Of a stretch of DNA of 17,267 bases, positions 6,561 to 14,093 are shown piece by piece. The position numbers were made by a program, and so were the translations under genes. The DNA comes from Bacteroides sp. CAG:530 (GTDB taxonomy: Bacteria > Bacteroidota > Bacteroidia > Bacteroidales > Bacteroidaceae): NCBI GenBank assembly GCA_000434735.1, contig FR881269.1:1-17267 (forward strand), given 5' to 3'. The notes under the pieces are model-generated. The model was not told the origin of the DNA. It worked only from the letters and a program-made list of their open reading frames with translations, and did no database searches. Every line of letters starts with the position of its first letter. Position 1 is the stretch's first letter.

Positions 6561-8261
6561 TTATTTACCGTATTTCTGAATTAGTCCGTCGGCTACTTCG
6601 TCGCCTAAGTCTTTGGCTTTCTGGAGTAGCTTAACGCCTTCGTTTTTCTTCTTCATCTGAATCATGCAGAAACCTAACATACGGTAGGCGGGGGCGTTTT
6701 CAGGATCGATGGAAACAGCTTGACGCAATGCTTTCTCGGCATCATCCAGTTGGTTTACACGCAGGTGTACGCCACCTTTCTCTACCCAATACTCTACGTT
6801 GCGCGGGTCTATCTCTACCGCCTTATTCACATCGTTGATGGCCTGCTGATACATGCGGCACTGTACTTCTTCTTGTGAACGGATGATGTAGAACTCGGCA
6901 GAAACCTGTCCCATCATGGCATCGTAGAAATCGTTATAGTCGGCTACGGCACCGCGAGCGTCTTTCATATCGCTCTTTACACGACCGCGCTCATATAAAT
7001 AAGGCGCAACGTCTTGTCCGTAGGGCTTGTTGTAGCGAGCAACTGCACTATCAAGCAAAGCCACTACCTCTTTCTTATCGACACCTTCGGTCAACTCCTT
7101 AGCTTTAGCGGCAGAGTAGAACGATGCAGCCGATGCCATAGGGCTCTTGTTTACTTCTTCGTATGAAGTGTACGCCTCGGCATATTTCTGCTGTGCGAAG
7201 TAGATATCACCTTGCAACTGATAGTATAAAGCTACTTTAGAGGTGGCAAGAGCCTCGTTGACTTCCTTCAAAGCCTTATCGAATGTCCAATCCTTATACA
7301 CCTTCTTATTGCCTAAGTTGAGCTGATAGTTGTAAATCAGCTTAGCCACGTTGTAATGAGCCTCGGCCTTGTCGGTCGCTACTTTCTGCATGGTGTTCAG
7401 GTCTTGGTCGGCCAGTGCGTAGTGCTCATCGTCGGCATAACTCAGGTAGCAGTTCGCTCTGCGGATATAACCCTCGGTGTTCGATGGATATTGTGCGATG
7501 AACTCGTTGAGCATCTGCAGGTACTGCTCTGTGCTCACTGCCGATGAAGACACGTACAGATATACCAACGCCTGCTGTTCGTCTTCGGGCAATCCCTTGC
7601 GGATGCCTATAGTGCTGAGCGTATAGTCGCTGGCCGACAGTGCGTTTATGGCTAACGACGAAGCATATCCCACGCCGATGGCATAGCTCTGCTTATTCTC
7701 AGGATCGGCGTTCTTCTGTACAAGCGCCACTACTTCACCGTTGGCATTCATCACCGGACAGCTCACAGTTTTGTCGGTAGTCTGCATATCGAGAGTATAG
7801 TAGAACGATCCTTTGCCTATGCTGTCTATCTTCTCCACCTTACCGTTCTGGCCTTTCAGTTCCTTCTGTGTAGCGTAGGGAAGCAGATATACCGTTTCGC
7901 CTTGCGCCGGAGCATTGGCTGCAGGTTTCAGGGCACCCGATTTCTTGTCGTAGTCGGCCTTGAACTTAACAACGTCGTACATATCGTTGGCTCCCATGAT
8001 GTATTTTACGGGCAACTCCTTGCCATCTACGGTTACGATGACCGCATGATCGGCACCTTTAAATAAGGTATAGTCGGATACGGCAGTACCGGTTTCGTCT
8101 ATGTAGAAACCGTTTCCGGTATTCATAATCTTGTTGTCCTTATCGTATGTGATGACGGAGAACACCGCCTTTCGGGCTTTGGCGGCCCACTTAGGCAGAT
8201 CTTGTGCCCATGCAGACTGCATCATCCATCCGCACGCTAGCAAGAGAAATATCTTTTTCAT
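6561..8261 (-). CDS. Secreted TPR protein with an inactive trypsin-like domain
   Basis: A 566-residue exported protein. Residues 1-19 are a signal peptide (MKKIFLLLACGWMMQSAWA), and residues 25-210 align without gaps to the HtrA/trypsin-like fold. GNGFYIDETGTAVSDYTLF (49-67) matches GSGxIID..G.ILTNxHVV, but the catalytic His position is T65. D96 (DVVKF) is kept. The GNSGG serine position (KTVSCPVMNANGEVV, 164-178) is V166. Two of the three catalytic residues are thus missing, and the domain probably binds peptides or proteins instead of cutting them. Residues 230-560 form TPR-like helical repeats, the clearest two being AINDVNKAVEIDPRNVEYWV and AEKALRQAVSIDPENAPAYR. It is the last gene of the dnaN operon, 49 bp after rlmB and just before the terminator. 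A periplasmic scaffold role is my inference. Confidence 0.82.
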   Translation of the reverse strand: MKKIFLLLACGWMMQSAWAQDLPKWAAKARKAVFSVITYDKDNKIMNTGNGFYIDETGTAVSDYTLFKGADHAVIVTVDGKELPVKYIMGANDMYDVVKFKADYDKKSGALKPAANAPAQGETVYLLPYATQKELKGQNGKVEKIDSIGKGSFYYTLDMQTTDKTVSCPVMNANGEVVALVQKNADPENKQSYAIGVGYASSLAINALSASDYTLSTIGIRKGLPEDEQQALVYLYVSSSAVSTEQYLQMLNEFIAQYPSNTEGYIRRANCYLSYADDEHYALADQDLNTMQKVATDKAEAHYNVAKLIYNYQLNLGNKKVYKDWTFDKALKEVNEALATSKVALYYQLQGDIYFAQQKYAEAYTSYEEVNKSPMASAASFYSAAKAKELTEGVDKKEVVALLDSAVARYNKPYGQDVAPYLYERGRVKSDMKDARGAVADYNDFYDAMMGQVSAEFYIIRSQEEVQCRMYQQAINDVNKAVEIDPRNVEYWVEKGGVHLRVNQLDDAEKALRQAVSIDPENAPAYRMLGFCMIQMKKKNEGVKLLQKAKDLGDEVADGLIQKYGK

Positions 8262-8310
8262 CGGTATATGTGTGTTTTTGTTTTCAGTAAACGGTTTTAT
8301 TATGCGCTTG

Positions 8311-9063
8311 TTATTTCTCGTTGCCGAAACCTCTCTGCTTGATGGCTTCGTAAATCAGTACGCCAGCAGCTACAGATACGTTGAGCGACTCGATGGTTCC
8401 AAGCATAGGAATCTTAACCCATTCATCGCAAAGCGCAAGGTTATCGTAAGATACTCCGGTATCTTCGGCACCCATGATGATACAAGTAGGACCTTCGTAA
8501 TCGGCTTTAGTATAATCATAGTCGCCCTTTTCGGTAGCGGCTATAATCTTGAATCCGCTATCTTTCAAGAATTTGATAGTGTTTCTGAGGTTAGCTTCAC
8601 GGCATACAGGCAATGTGTGCAGCGCTCCAGCCGAAGTCTTGATAGCATCGGCGTTTACGCTTACGCTGTTCTTGTTAGGTATGATGATAGCATCTACACC
8701 GGCACACTCGCAAGTACGGGCAATGGCACCGAAGTTTCTAACGTCGGTCAGTCCGTCGAGCATAATGAGCAACGGATTCTTGCCCTGCTCGAACAAGAAA
8801 GGCACGATATCTTCTGTACGCTGGTAAGTGATAGGCGAGATAAACGCAATGACTCCCTGATGATTCTTCTTGGTGATGCGGTTGATGCGTTCTACCGGCA
8901 CACGCTGCACCGGGATGAATGTATCTTTCAGTGCTGCCAGCAATTCTTTCGACAAGTCGCTCTGAATGTCTTTCTTGATAAGAACCTTATCGATTTCTTT
9001 TCCCGCTTGTATAGCTTCAATAACGGCTCTTGCGCCGAATATCATTTCATTCTTTTCAAACAT
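8311..9063 (-). CDS. rlmB: 23S rRNA (guanosine-2'-O-)-methyltransferase, TrmH/SpoU family
   Basis: A 250-residue SPOUT methyltransferase that transfers a methyl group from S-adenosylmethionine to the 2'-O of a guanosine in 23S rRNA. The N-terminal substrate-binding domain (about 5-75) starts with the typical IFGARAVIEAI. The SPOUT domain shows all three family motifs: motif 1 DVRNFGAIARTCECAG (107-122) with N110 and R116, motif 2 IIMGAEDTGVS (195-205), and motif 3 IESLNVSVAAGVLIYEA (224-240), which forms the knotted SAM site. Length and domain order match RlmB; the related TrmH or another SpoU rRNA enzyme cannot be excluded from sequence alone. It lies 24 bp after recN and 49 bp before the TPR gene on the same strand, with no promoter visible between them. 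Confidence 0.88.
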   Translation of the reverse strand: MFEKNEMIFGARAVIEAIQAGKEIDKVLIKKDIQSDLSKELLAALKDTFIPVQRVPVERINRITKKNHQGVIAFISPITYQRTEDIVPFLFEQGKNPLLIMLDGLTDVRNFGAIARTCECAGVDAIIIPNKNSVSVNADAIKTSAGALHTLPVCREANLRNTIKFLKDSGFKIIAATEKGDYDYTKADYEGPTCIIMGAEDTGVSYDNLALCDEWVKIPMLGTIESLNVSVAAGVLIYEAIKQRGFGNEK

Positions 9064-9087
9064 AGATATAATTATAAGTATGTGTTA

Positions 9088-10758
9088 TTATTCTTTATTA
9101 ATATTAAGTAGCGCACGTGCGTTGTCTCTGGCGGCATCGGTCATTACGGCTCCGCTAAGCATGTTCGCTATTTCGTCTATCCGCTCAGTATCCGAGAGCT
9201 GACGAATGTGACTGTTGGTGCCCGTGTCGGTATCTTCCTTATACACCTTATAATGTGTAGTGCCCCGTGCGGCTATCTGCGGAAGATGGGTAATGCTTAT
9301 CACCTGTCGGTTTTGCTTGCCCATATCCTGCATTATGAACGCCATCTTTTCGGCTATAGAGCCTGATACACCGGTGTCTATTTCATCGAAGATGATGGTA
9401 GGCAGTTTTACTGCTCCGGCTATCATGGCCTTAAGCGACAGCATGACGCGTGCTATTTCACCACCCGAAGCGATAGACGCCACGTTCTGCAGGGTACCGT
9501 TCTTATTGGCAGAGAAGAGGAACGTTACGCTGTCCATACCTTTGGCATCGGGTTCTGAACGGTGTGTCAGCTCTACCTCGAAACGCACGTTGGGCATACC
9601 AAGCGGTACGAGCAATGATTTCATTTGCTGCTCTATGTGCTGTGCCGAACGCTTACGCAACTGACTCAGTACATCGGCCTTTGCCAATACATCAGCGTAC
9701 GCTTCGTCTTTCTTTCTGCTCAGCTTTGCTATTCGTCCGTCGAACGAAGTGATGGCATCCAGTTGCTTGCGGTAGCCTTCTTCCAGAGCTATCAGTTCTT
9801 CTACTGTTTCTACCTTATGCTTCTGCGTAAGGCTGTATATGGTGTTGAGGCGTTCGTTCACGAAATCCAGACGGGTAGGGTTGAACTCCACTTCGTCTTC
9901 GGCACGAGTAATATCGTGTGCTATATCTTTAAGCTCTATGTAGTAGCTGTTTATACGTTCAGCCCATTCGGCAGCTGGTGCGAATACTCCGGCTATGCCT
10001 TGTAATGACTGCATGCACTCTTTGGTGAGCGACAACGCGCCGCCTTCGTCACCGTTTATTAGCGCTCCGGCTTTGTAGAGAACAGATTTTATATCTTCGG
10101 CATGACTCAGCGTGTCTTGCTCTTTCTCCAACTCCTGCTGCTCACCGCTCTTTAGCGAAGCCTCTTCAAGTTGCTCCAGTTGGAAGCGGATGTAGTCTTC
10201 GTCTTGGCGACTTTTCTCCGCCAGCGACTTGAACTCGTCAAGCTCTTGGGCCGTTTTACGATAATCGTTGTACGCCTTACGGTAAGCGGATAGCTGAGCT
10301 TCGTCTTGTGCAAGTATGTCGAGTATGTTCAGCTGGAATCCTTCTTTATTGAGCAACAAGTTCTGATGCTGACTGTGTATGTCAATCAACTTCTCGCCCA
10401 ATAACTTCATCTGGCTGAGCGAAGCCGGCGTATCGTTGATGAAAGCACGGCTTTTTCCGTTGGCCGACACCTCGCGCCGTAGTATACACTCGTCTTCATC
10501 GAATTCGATATCATTCTCTTCGAAGAAATCCTTCATGCCGTACCCCGTGATGCGGAAATGTGCCTCGACGATGCTTTTCGATGCTCCGTTCTTTATGGCT
10601 TTGGCATCGGCACGCTGTCCGAGCAAGAGTCCGATAGCCCCTAGGATGATGGACTTTCCGGCTCCTGTCTCTCCGGTAATGACGGAGAAGCCAGGATAGA
10701 AGTTCATTTCGAGCTTGTCTATCAAGGCATAGTTTTGTATATAGATGGACTGTAGCAT
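9088..10758 (-). CDS. recN: DNA repair ATPase RecN (SMC-like)
   Basis: A 556-residue SMC-like ATPase that acts early in recombinational repair of double-strand breaks by organising broken DNA ends. The head domain is split. The Walker A motif GETGAGKS is at 29-36. The ABC signature ASGGEIARVMLSLKAM is at 430-445, Walker B TIIFDEIDTGVSG at 454-466, and the H-loop THLPQIAA at 490-497. Two coiled-coil arms (about 150-225 and 315-385) flank a short helical region, as in RecN and unlike the much longer arms of SMC proteins. The length is normal for the family. It lies 35 bp after coaBC and 24 bp before rlmB, in the middle of the operon. No LexA-type box is recognisable in the short gap, so its expression probably follows the operon. 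Confidence 0.95.
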   Translation of the reverse strand: MLQSIYIQNYALIDKLEMNFYPGFSVITGETGAGKSIILGAIGLLLGQRADAKAIKNGASKSIVEAHFRITGYGMKDFFEENDIEFDEDECILRREVSANGKSRAFINDTPASLSQMKLLGEKLIDIHSQHQNLLLNKEGFQLNILDILAQDEAQLSAYRKAYNDYRKTAQELDEFKSLAEKSRQDEDYIRFQLEQLEEASLKSGEQQELEKEQDTLSHAEDIKSVLYKAGALINGDEGGALSLTKECMQSLQGIAGVFAPAAEWAERINSYYIELKDIAHDITRAEDEVEFNPTRLDFVNERLNTIYSLTQKHKVETVEELIALEEGYRKQLDAITSFDGRIAKLSRKKDEAYADVLAKADVLSQLRKRSAQHIEQQMKSLLVPLGMPNVRFEVELTHRSEPDAKGMDSVTFLFSANKNGTLQNVASIASGGEIARVMLSLKAMIAGAVKLPTIIFDEIDTGVSGSIAEKMAFIMQDMGKQNRQVISITHLPQIAARGTTHYKVYKEDTDTGTNSHIRQLSDTERIDEIANMLSGAVMTDAARDNARALLNINKE

Positions 10759-10793
10759 AATGCGCTGCCGTTTTAAGTGGTTAGTCTTTTAGA

Positions 10794-11990
10794 TTAATGT
10801 AATATAGAGTCGAGCTTGTCGATGATATCCGCAGCTACTTCTTTCTTGGTTTTCAGCGGATATTCTTCGGCTTTACCGCTATCTATTATAGTGATTTTGT
10901 TGGTATCGCATCTGAAACCTGCTCCTTTGTCGTTAAGCGAGTTCAGCACTATGAAATCGAAGTTCTTACGTTTCAGCTTATCTTGTGCGTGAGCTGTCTC
11001 GTCGTTGGTTTCGAGAGCGAAGCCTACCAGTCGCTGGCTGTCGGTCTTTATCTTGCCTAATGCGGCTGCTATGTCGTGAGTAGGTCTCAGATTCAGAGTC
11101 AAGTCGTCCTTTTCGCGCTTGATTTTTTTGTCTGCCACGCACTCCGGTGTAAAGTCGGCAACAGCAGCACACAGAATTCCCGCATCCGAAGTAGGGTAGT
11201 GACTCATGCAGGCGTTGTACATCTGCTCAGCGCTCTCCACGTCAATGCGGTTTATGTTAGGATGATTCACGCTCAAGTTCACGGGGCCGCTTACCAATGT
11301 AACCTCAGCTCCGCGTGCAGCGCACTCTTCGGCCAAGGCATATCCCATCTTTCCGGATGAATAATTACCTATGAAGCGTACCGGGTCAATCTTTTCGTAA
11401 GTAGGTCCGGCAGTGATAAGTATCTTCTTACCTGCCATAGAACTGTTCTTTTGGAAGAAGTCCTCCAGTGCTGCCACAATGTTTTCGGGTTCTTCCATAC
11501 GACCTTTACCTACCAGATGGCTTGCTAACTCTCCGGCGGTAGGCTCAATGATGTGATTACCATAAGAGCGCAGAATGTCGAGGTTGTGCTGTGTAGCCGG
11601 ATGCGCAAACATATCGAGGTCCATGGCAGGCGCCACAAATACCGGAGCCTTCATAGACAGATAAGTCGTTATGAGCATATTGTCGGCAATGCCGTGCGCC
11701 ATCTTTCCTATGGTAGAAGCCGTAGCCGGAGCTATAAGCATTGCGTCCGCCCACAAACCAAGGTCTACATGGCTGTGCCACGTGCCGTCGCGCTGCGAAA
11801 AGAACTCGCTGATAACCGGTTTGCTGGTCAGCGCCGACAGTGTGATAGGGGTGATAAACTCTTTTCCGGCAGGAGTGATTACTATCTGCACTTCTGCCCC
11901 TTTCTTTATGAGCAAACGGGTAAGCACCGCCGCTTTATAAGCAGCTATGCTCCCCGTTATGCCTAATACGATTTTTTTTCCTTTCATCAT
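10794..11990 (-). CDS. coaBC: Bifunctional phosphopantothenoylcysteine decarboxylase / phosphopantothenate-cysteine ligase
   Basis: A 398-residue cytoplasmic enzyme for two consecutive steps of coenzyme A synthesis. The CoaB part joins phosphopantothenate and cysteine using CTP. The CoaC part, an FMN flavoprotein, decarboxylates the product. The CoaC domain (about 5-180) has the nucleotide-binding start GITGSIAAYKAA and the catalytic H74 (WHSHVDL). The motif usually written PxMNxxMW reads PAMDLDMF (121-128), so the key Asn is Asp here. The substrate-clamp Cys position (C158 in E. coli) is S157 in GELASHLVGKGRM. The CoaB domain (about 185-398) has LITAGPTYEKIDPVRFIGN, SSGKMG and the conserved K289 in DKKIKR. 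The substitutions may be usual for Bacteroidota. Spacing is 22 bp from the upstream exonuclease gene and 35 bp to recN. Confidence 0.94.
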   Translation of the reverse strand: MMKGKKIVLGITGSIAAYKAAVLTRLLIKKGAEVQIVITPAGKEFITPITLSALTSKPVISEFFSQRDGTWHSHVDLGLWADAMLIAPATASTIGKMAHGIADNMLITTYLSMKAPVFVAPAMDLDMFAHPATQHNLDILRSYGNHIIEPTAGELASHLVGKGRMEEPENIVAALEDFFQKNSSMAGKKILITAGPTYEKIDPVRFIGNYSSGKMGYALAEECAARGAEVTLVSGPVNLSVNHPNINRIDVESAEQMYNACMSHYPTSDAGILCAAVADFTPECVADKKIKREKDDLTLNLRPTHDIAAALGKIKTDSQRLVGFALETNDETAHAQDKLKRKNFDFIVLNSLNDKGAGFRCDTNKITIIDSGKAEEYPLKTKKEVAADIIDKLDSILH

Positions 11991-12012
11991 ATCAAAAACA
12001 AGCAGGCGGTTT

Positions 12013-12789
12013 TTATTTTATCAATCCGCTTTCGCGCAGTCTAATCTTGGTGAGTACGTTTTTGGTGTTCAGCGAGAAGTCGCCGTTCATTATCCAACCA
12101 TAATATCCCATGTCGCGTGCAAGTACTTCTTTCACGGGAATTCCTTTGTACTTGCCGAAGTTGAATACTTCTACGCCATCGTCATTATAAACAATGCGTC
12201 CGGCAAAGTCTACGTTCTTGCTGTAAGTAGAATAAGTCGACAAGAAGTCGATATCATTTTCAAGCGTTTCTGGATACTTGTCGAGCTGTGCTTTCAGCAC
12301 CTCGTAAGTGGCGCGTGTATCCGCCTCGGCTGTGTGTGCGTCTTCCAGGTTCTTTCCGCAGTAGAACTTATATGCGGCAGAAAGAGTGCGCTGTTCCAGC
12401 TTGTGGTATATAACCTGAACGTCTACAAACTTACGTTTGGTAAGATCTATATCGATGCCTGCTCTCAAGAACTCTTCTACCAGCACCGGAACATCGAAGC
12501 GGTTAGAGTTGAATCCGGCAAGGTCGGCACCTTCAATATCCTTGGCTACATCCTTAGCTATCTGTTTAAAGGTAGGGCAGTCTGCCACGTCTTCATCGTG
12601 AATGCCGTGAATGGCGGTAGAAGCCTCTGGGATATGCATTTCAGGATTGATGCGCATGGTTTTGCTTTCCTCGTTACCGTTAGGGTAGACTTTAAGATAG
12701 CAAATCTCTACTATCCTGTCGGAAGTTATGTTAGTACCGGTAGTCTCCAAGTCGAAGAAGACTATCGGGTTTTTAAGATTCAGTTTCAT
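12013..12789 (-). CDS. DEDDh 3'-5' exonuclease with ExoX-like C-terminal domain
   Basis: A 258-residue exonuclease of the DnaQ/epsilon superfamily that removes nucleotides from DNA 3' ends using two metal ions. Exo I is FFDLETTG with D13 and E15. Exo II is AGFNSNRFDVPVL with D99. Exo III is HTAEADTRATYE with H152 and D157, which makes it the DEDDh type. After the nuclease domain (about 8-175), a C-terminal module begins at VFNFGKYKGIPVKEVLARD (208-226) and matches the ExoX-like C-terminal domain. It is directly downstream of dnaN (23-bp gap), which suits a proofreading or repair nuclease working with the clamp. Whether it is the replicative epsilon subunit or an accessory ExoX-type enzyme cannot be decided here, so no gene symbol is given. 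Confidence 0.9.
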   Translation of the reverse strand: MKLNLKNPIVFFDLETTGTNITSDRIVEICYLKVYPNGNEESKTMRINPEMHIPEASTAIHGIHDEDVADCPTFKQIAKDVAKDIEGADLAGFNSNRFDVPVLVEEFLRAGIDIDLTKRKFVDVQVIYHKLEQRTLSAAYKFYCGKNLEDAHTAEADTRATYEVLKAQLDKYPETLENDIDFLSTYSTYSKNVDFAGRIVYNDDGVEVFNFGKYKGIPVKEVLARDMGYYGWIMNGDFSLNTKNVLTKIRLRESGLIK

Positions 12790-12812
12790 AATCTATGCGA
12801 TATGTGTTTTGT

Positions 12813-13937
12813 TTAATCGTTCAGCATCATCGGCATGAGCAGCATAAGCAGGTCTTCGTTTTCCTCTTGTTCTTCGGGAACGATTACTCCGGCTCTTGAT
12901 GGGTCGGCCAACTCGATGATTACGTTTTGTGCTGAGATGTTATTCAGAATATCAATCAAGAACGACGATTTGAAGCCGATGCTCATATCGTTGCCTTCGT
13001 ATTCGCAAACTATTGTTTCTTCTGCCGAAGTAGAGAAGTCGATATCCTGAGCCGAAACCTTCATCTGGTTTTCAGAGAGGCTCAACTTGATAAGGCTGCT
13101 GGCCTGTGATGAGAATACAGATACACGGCGCAGTGCACTCATGAATCCGGCACGGTCGATAGTAGCCTTATGCGGGTTATTCTGCGGGATAACCGAGTTA
13201 TAGTTAGGATAACGACCTTCGATGAGGCGGCATATCATCTGATAATTCTCCATGGTAATCATGGCGTTTCTATCGTCGAATGCTATTTGTGTGTCGCCTT
13301 CCTCCTTCGCCAATAAGTTACGCAGAATGTTGGCTGGTTTCTTAGGCAAAATAAACGCTGCCTTTTCAGAACCGTGAGCCATGAAAGTCTTGTTGCGAAC
13401 CAACTTATGTCCGTCGGAAGCTACCAATGTAGTGTCAGTATCGGTAATGTCGAAGTAGATACCATTCATTACAGGGCGCAACTCATCGTCGGCAGTAGCG
13501 AAGATGCATCGGTTAATGCCGTTCATCAATACCTGCGAAGGCATAGTCATCTCTACTGCGTTTACACCTAAGGTCTGTGCGTTAGGATATTCTTCCGCCA
13601 TCTGTCCTATAAGGTTATACTTACCGTTCTGGTAGCAGATGGTTATTTCGTAGTTGCTGGCATTAACCTGGAAGCTAAGCGGCTGTTCTGATATTTCCTT
13701 CAATGCTTCGAGCAGAGTCTTAGAAGAAACGGCAAAGCGTCCGTCGCCTTCGTACTCGTTAGTCTCTACCGAAGTAGATAGAGTAGTTTCATTGTCCGAC
13801 GCCGTCATTTTCAGCGTTCCGTCTTGTAGCTCGAACAAGATGCAGTCTAAGATAGGAAGAGAGTTTTTCGAGTTGATTACGCGGCTGATGGCCTGCAGGC
13901 GGCTGAATAGAGCCGTACTTGAAACAATAAATTTCAT
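12813..13937 (-). CDS. dnaN: DNA polymerase III beta subunit (sliding clamp)
   Basis: A 374-residue ring-forming clamp that tethers DNA polymerase III and repair proteins to DNA; two subunits encircle the duplex. The start MKFIVSSTALFSRLQAISRV, the first-domain phrase NSLPILDCILFEL, and the end VIVPEEQEENEDLLMLLMPM are all characteristic. The three repeated clamp domains span roughly 1-125, 126-245 and 246-374. The C-terminal LLMPM corresponds to the MPM region that forms the partner-binding pocket. It is the first gene of a six-gene minus-strand run. A consensus -7 box lies about 100 bp upstream, and a leader hairpin lies between them. dnaA is not in the window, so this is not the classical dnaA-dnaN arrangement. 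Confidence 0.97.
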   Translation of the reverse strand: MKFIVSSTALFSRLQAISRVINSKNSLPILDCILFELQDGTLKMTASDNETTLSTSVETNEYEGDGRFAVSSKTLLEALKEISEQPLSFQVNASNYEITICYQNGKYNLIGQMAEEYPNAQTLGVNAVEMTMPSQVLMNGINRCIFATADDELRPVMNGIYFDITDTDTTLVASDGHKLVRNKTFMAHGSEKAAFILPKKPANILRNLLAKEEGDTQIAFDDRNAMITMENYQMICRLIEGRYPNYNSVIPQNNPHKATIDRAGFMSALRRVSVFSSQASSLIKLSLSENQMKVSAQDIDFSTSAEETIVCEYEGNDMSIGFKSSFLIDILNNISAQNVIIELADPSRAGVIVPEEQEENEDLLMLLMPMMLND

Positions 13938-13981
13938 AGCGTGTATTCTGTTTTTTGATAGTTGTTCGTTTGTGAAGGCCC

Positions 13982-14017
13982 ATCCGCACGGTGGCTTGTT
14001 ACCTCTCTCGCACGGAT
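13982..14017 (-). promoter_or_regulatory. Hairpin in the dnaN leader
   Basis: In the minus-strand RNA, AUCCGUGCG (14017-14009) can pair with CGUGCGGAU (13990-13982), giving nine pairs including two G-U, around an 18-nt loop. CCGTGCG also occurs as a direct repeat. It lies between the predicted transcription start (about 14028) and the dnaN ATG. Confidence 0.45.
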
Positions 14018-14034
14018 AGAGCCCTTTAATTTGC

Positions 14035-14067
14035 CAAAGTTAGTGCAAATCTCTGTAAATGGCGAAA
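14035..14067 (-). promoter_or_regulatory. Candidate promoter of the dnaN operon
   Basis: The minus strand has an exact TAnnTTTG box (TAACTTTG, 14042-14035). About 20 bp upstream, TTTCG (14067-14063) is an imperfect match to the -33 TTTG. The box lies between the symporter stop (14094) and the dnaN start. Confidence 0.5.
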
Positions 14068-14093
14068 AAAATAGCGAAAAATGAAAAAATGCC

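Noticed and set aside
6561..8261. Active DegP/HtrA protease.
   Set aside because: The His and Ser catalytic positions are Thr and Val, no PDZ domain is present, and the C-terminus is TPR-like.
8131..9111. A 326-codon plus-strand open frame.
   Set aside because: It overlaps rlmB and the end of the TPR gene on the opposite strand, both with clear family motifs, and its translation has no recognisable domain.
11947..12816. A 289-codon plus-strand open frame.
   Set aside because: It is antisense to the DEDDh exonuclease gene, which has all catalytic motifs. The Val/Tyr/Phe-rich composition is typical of a shadow frame.
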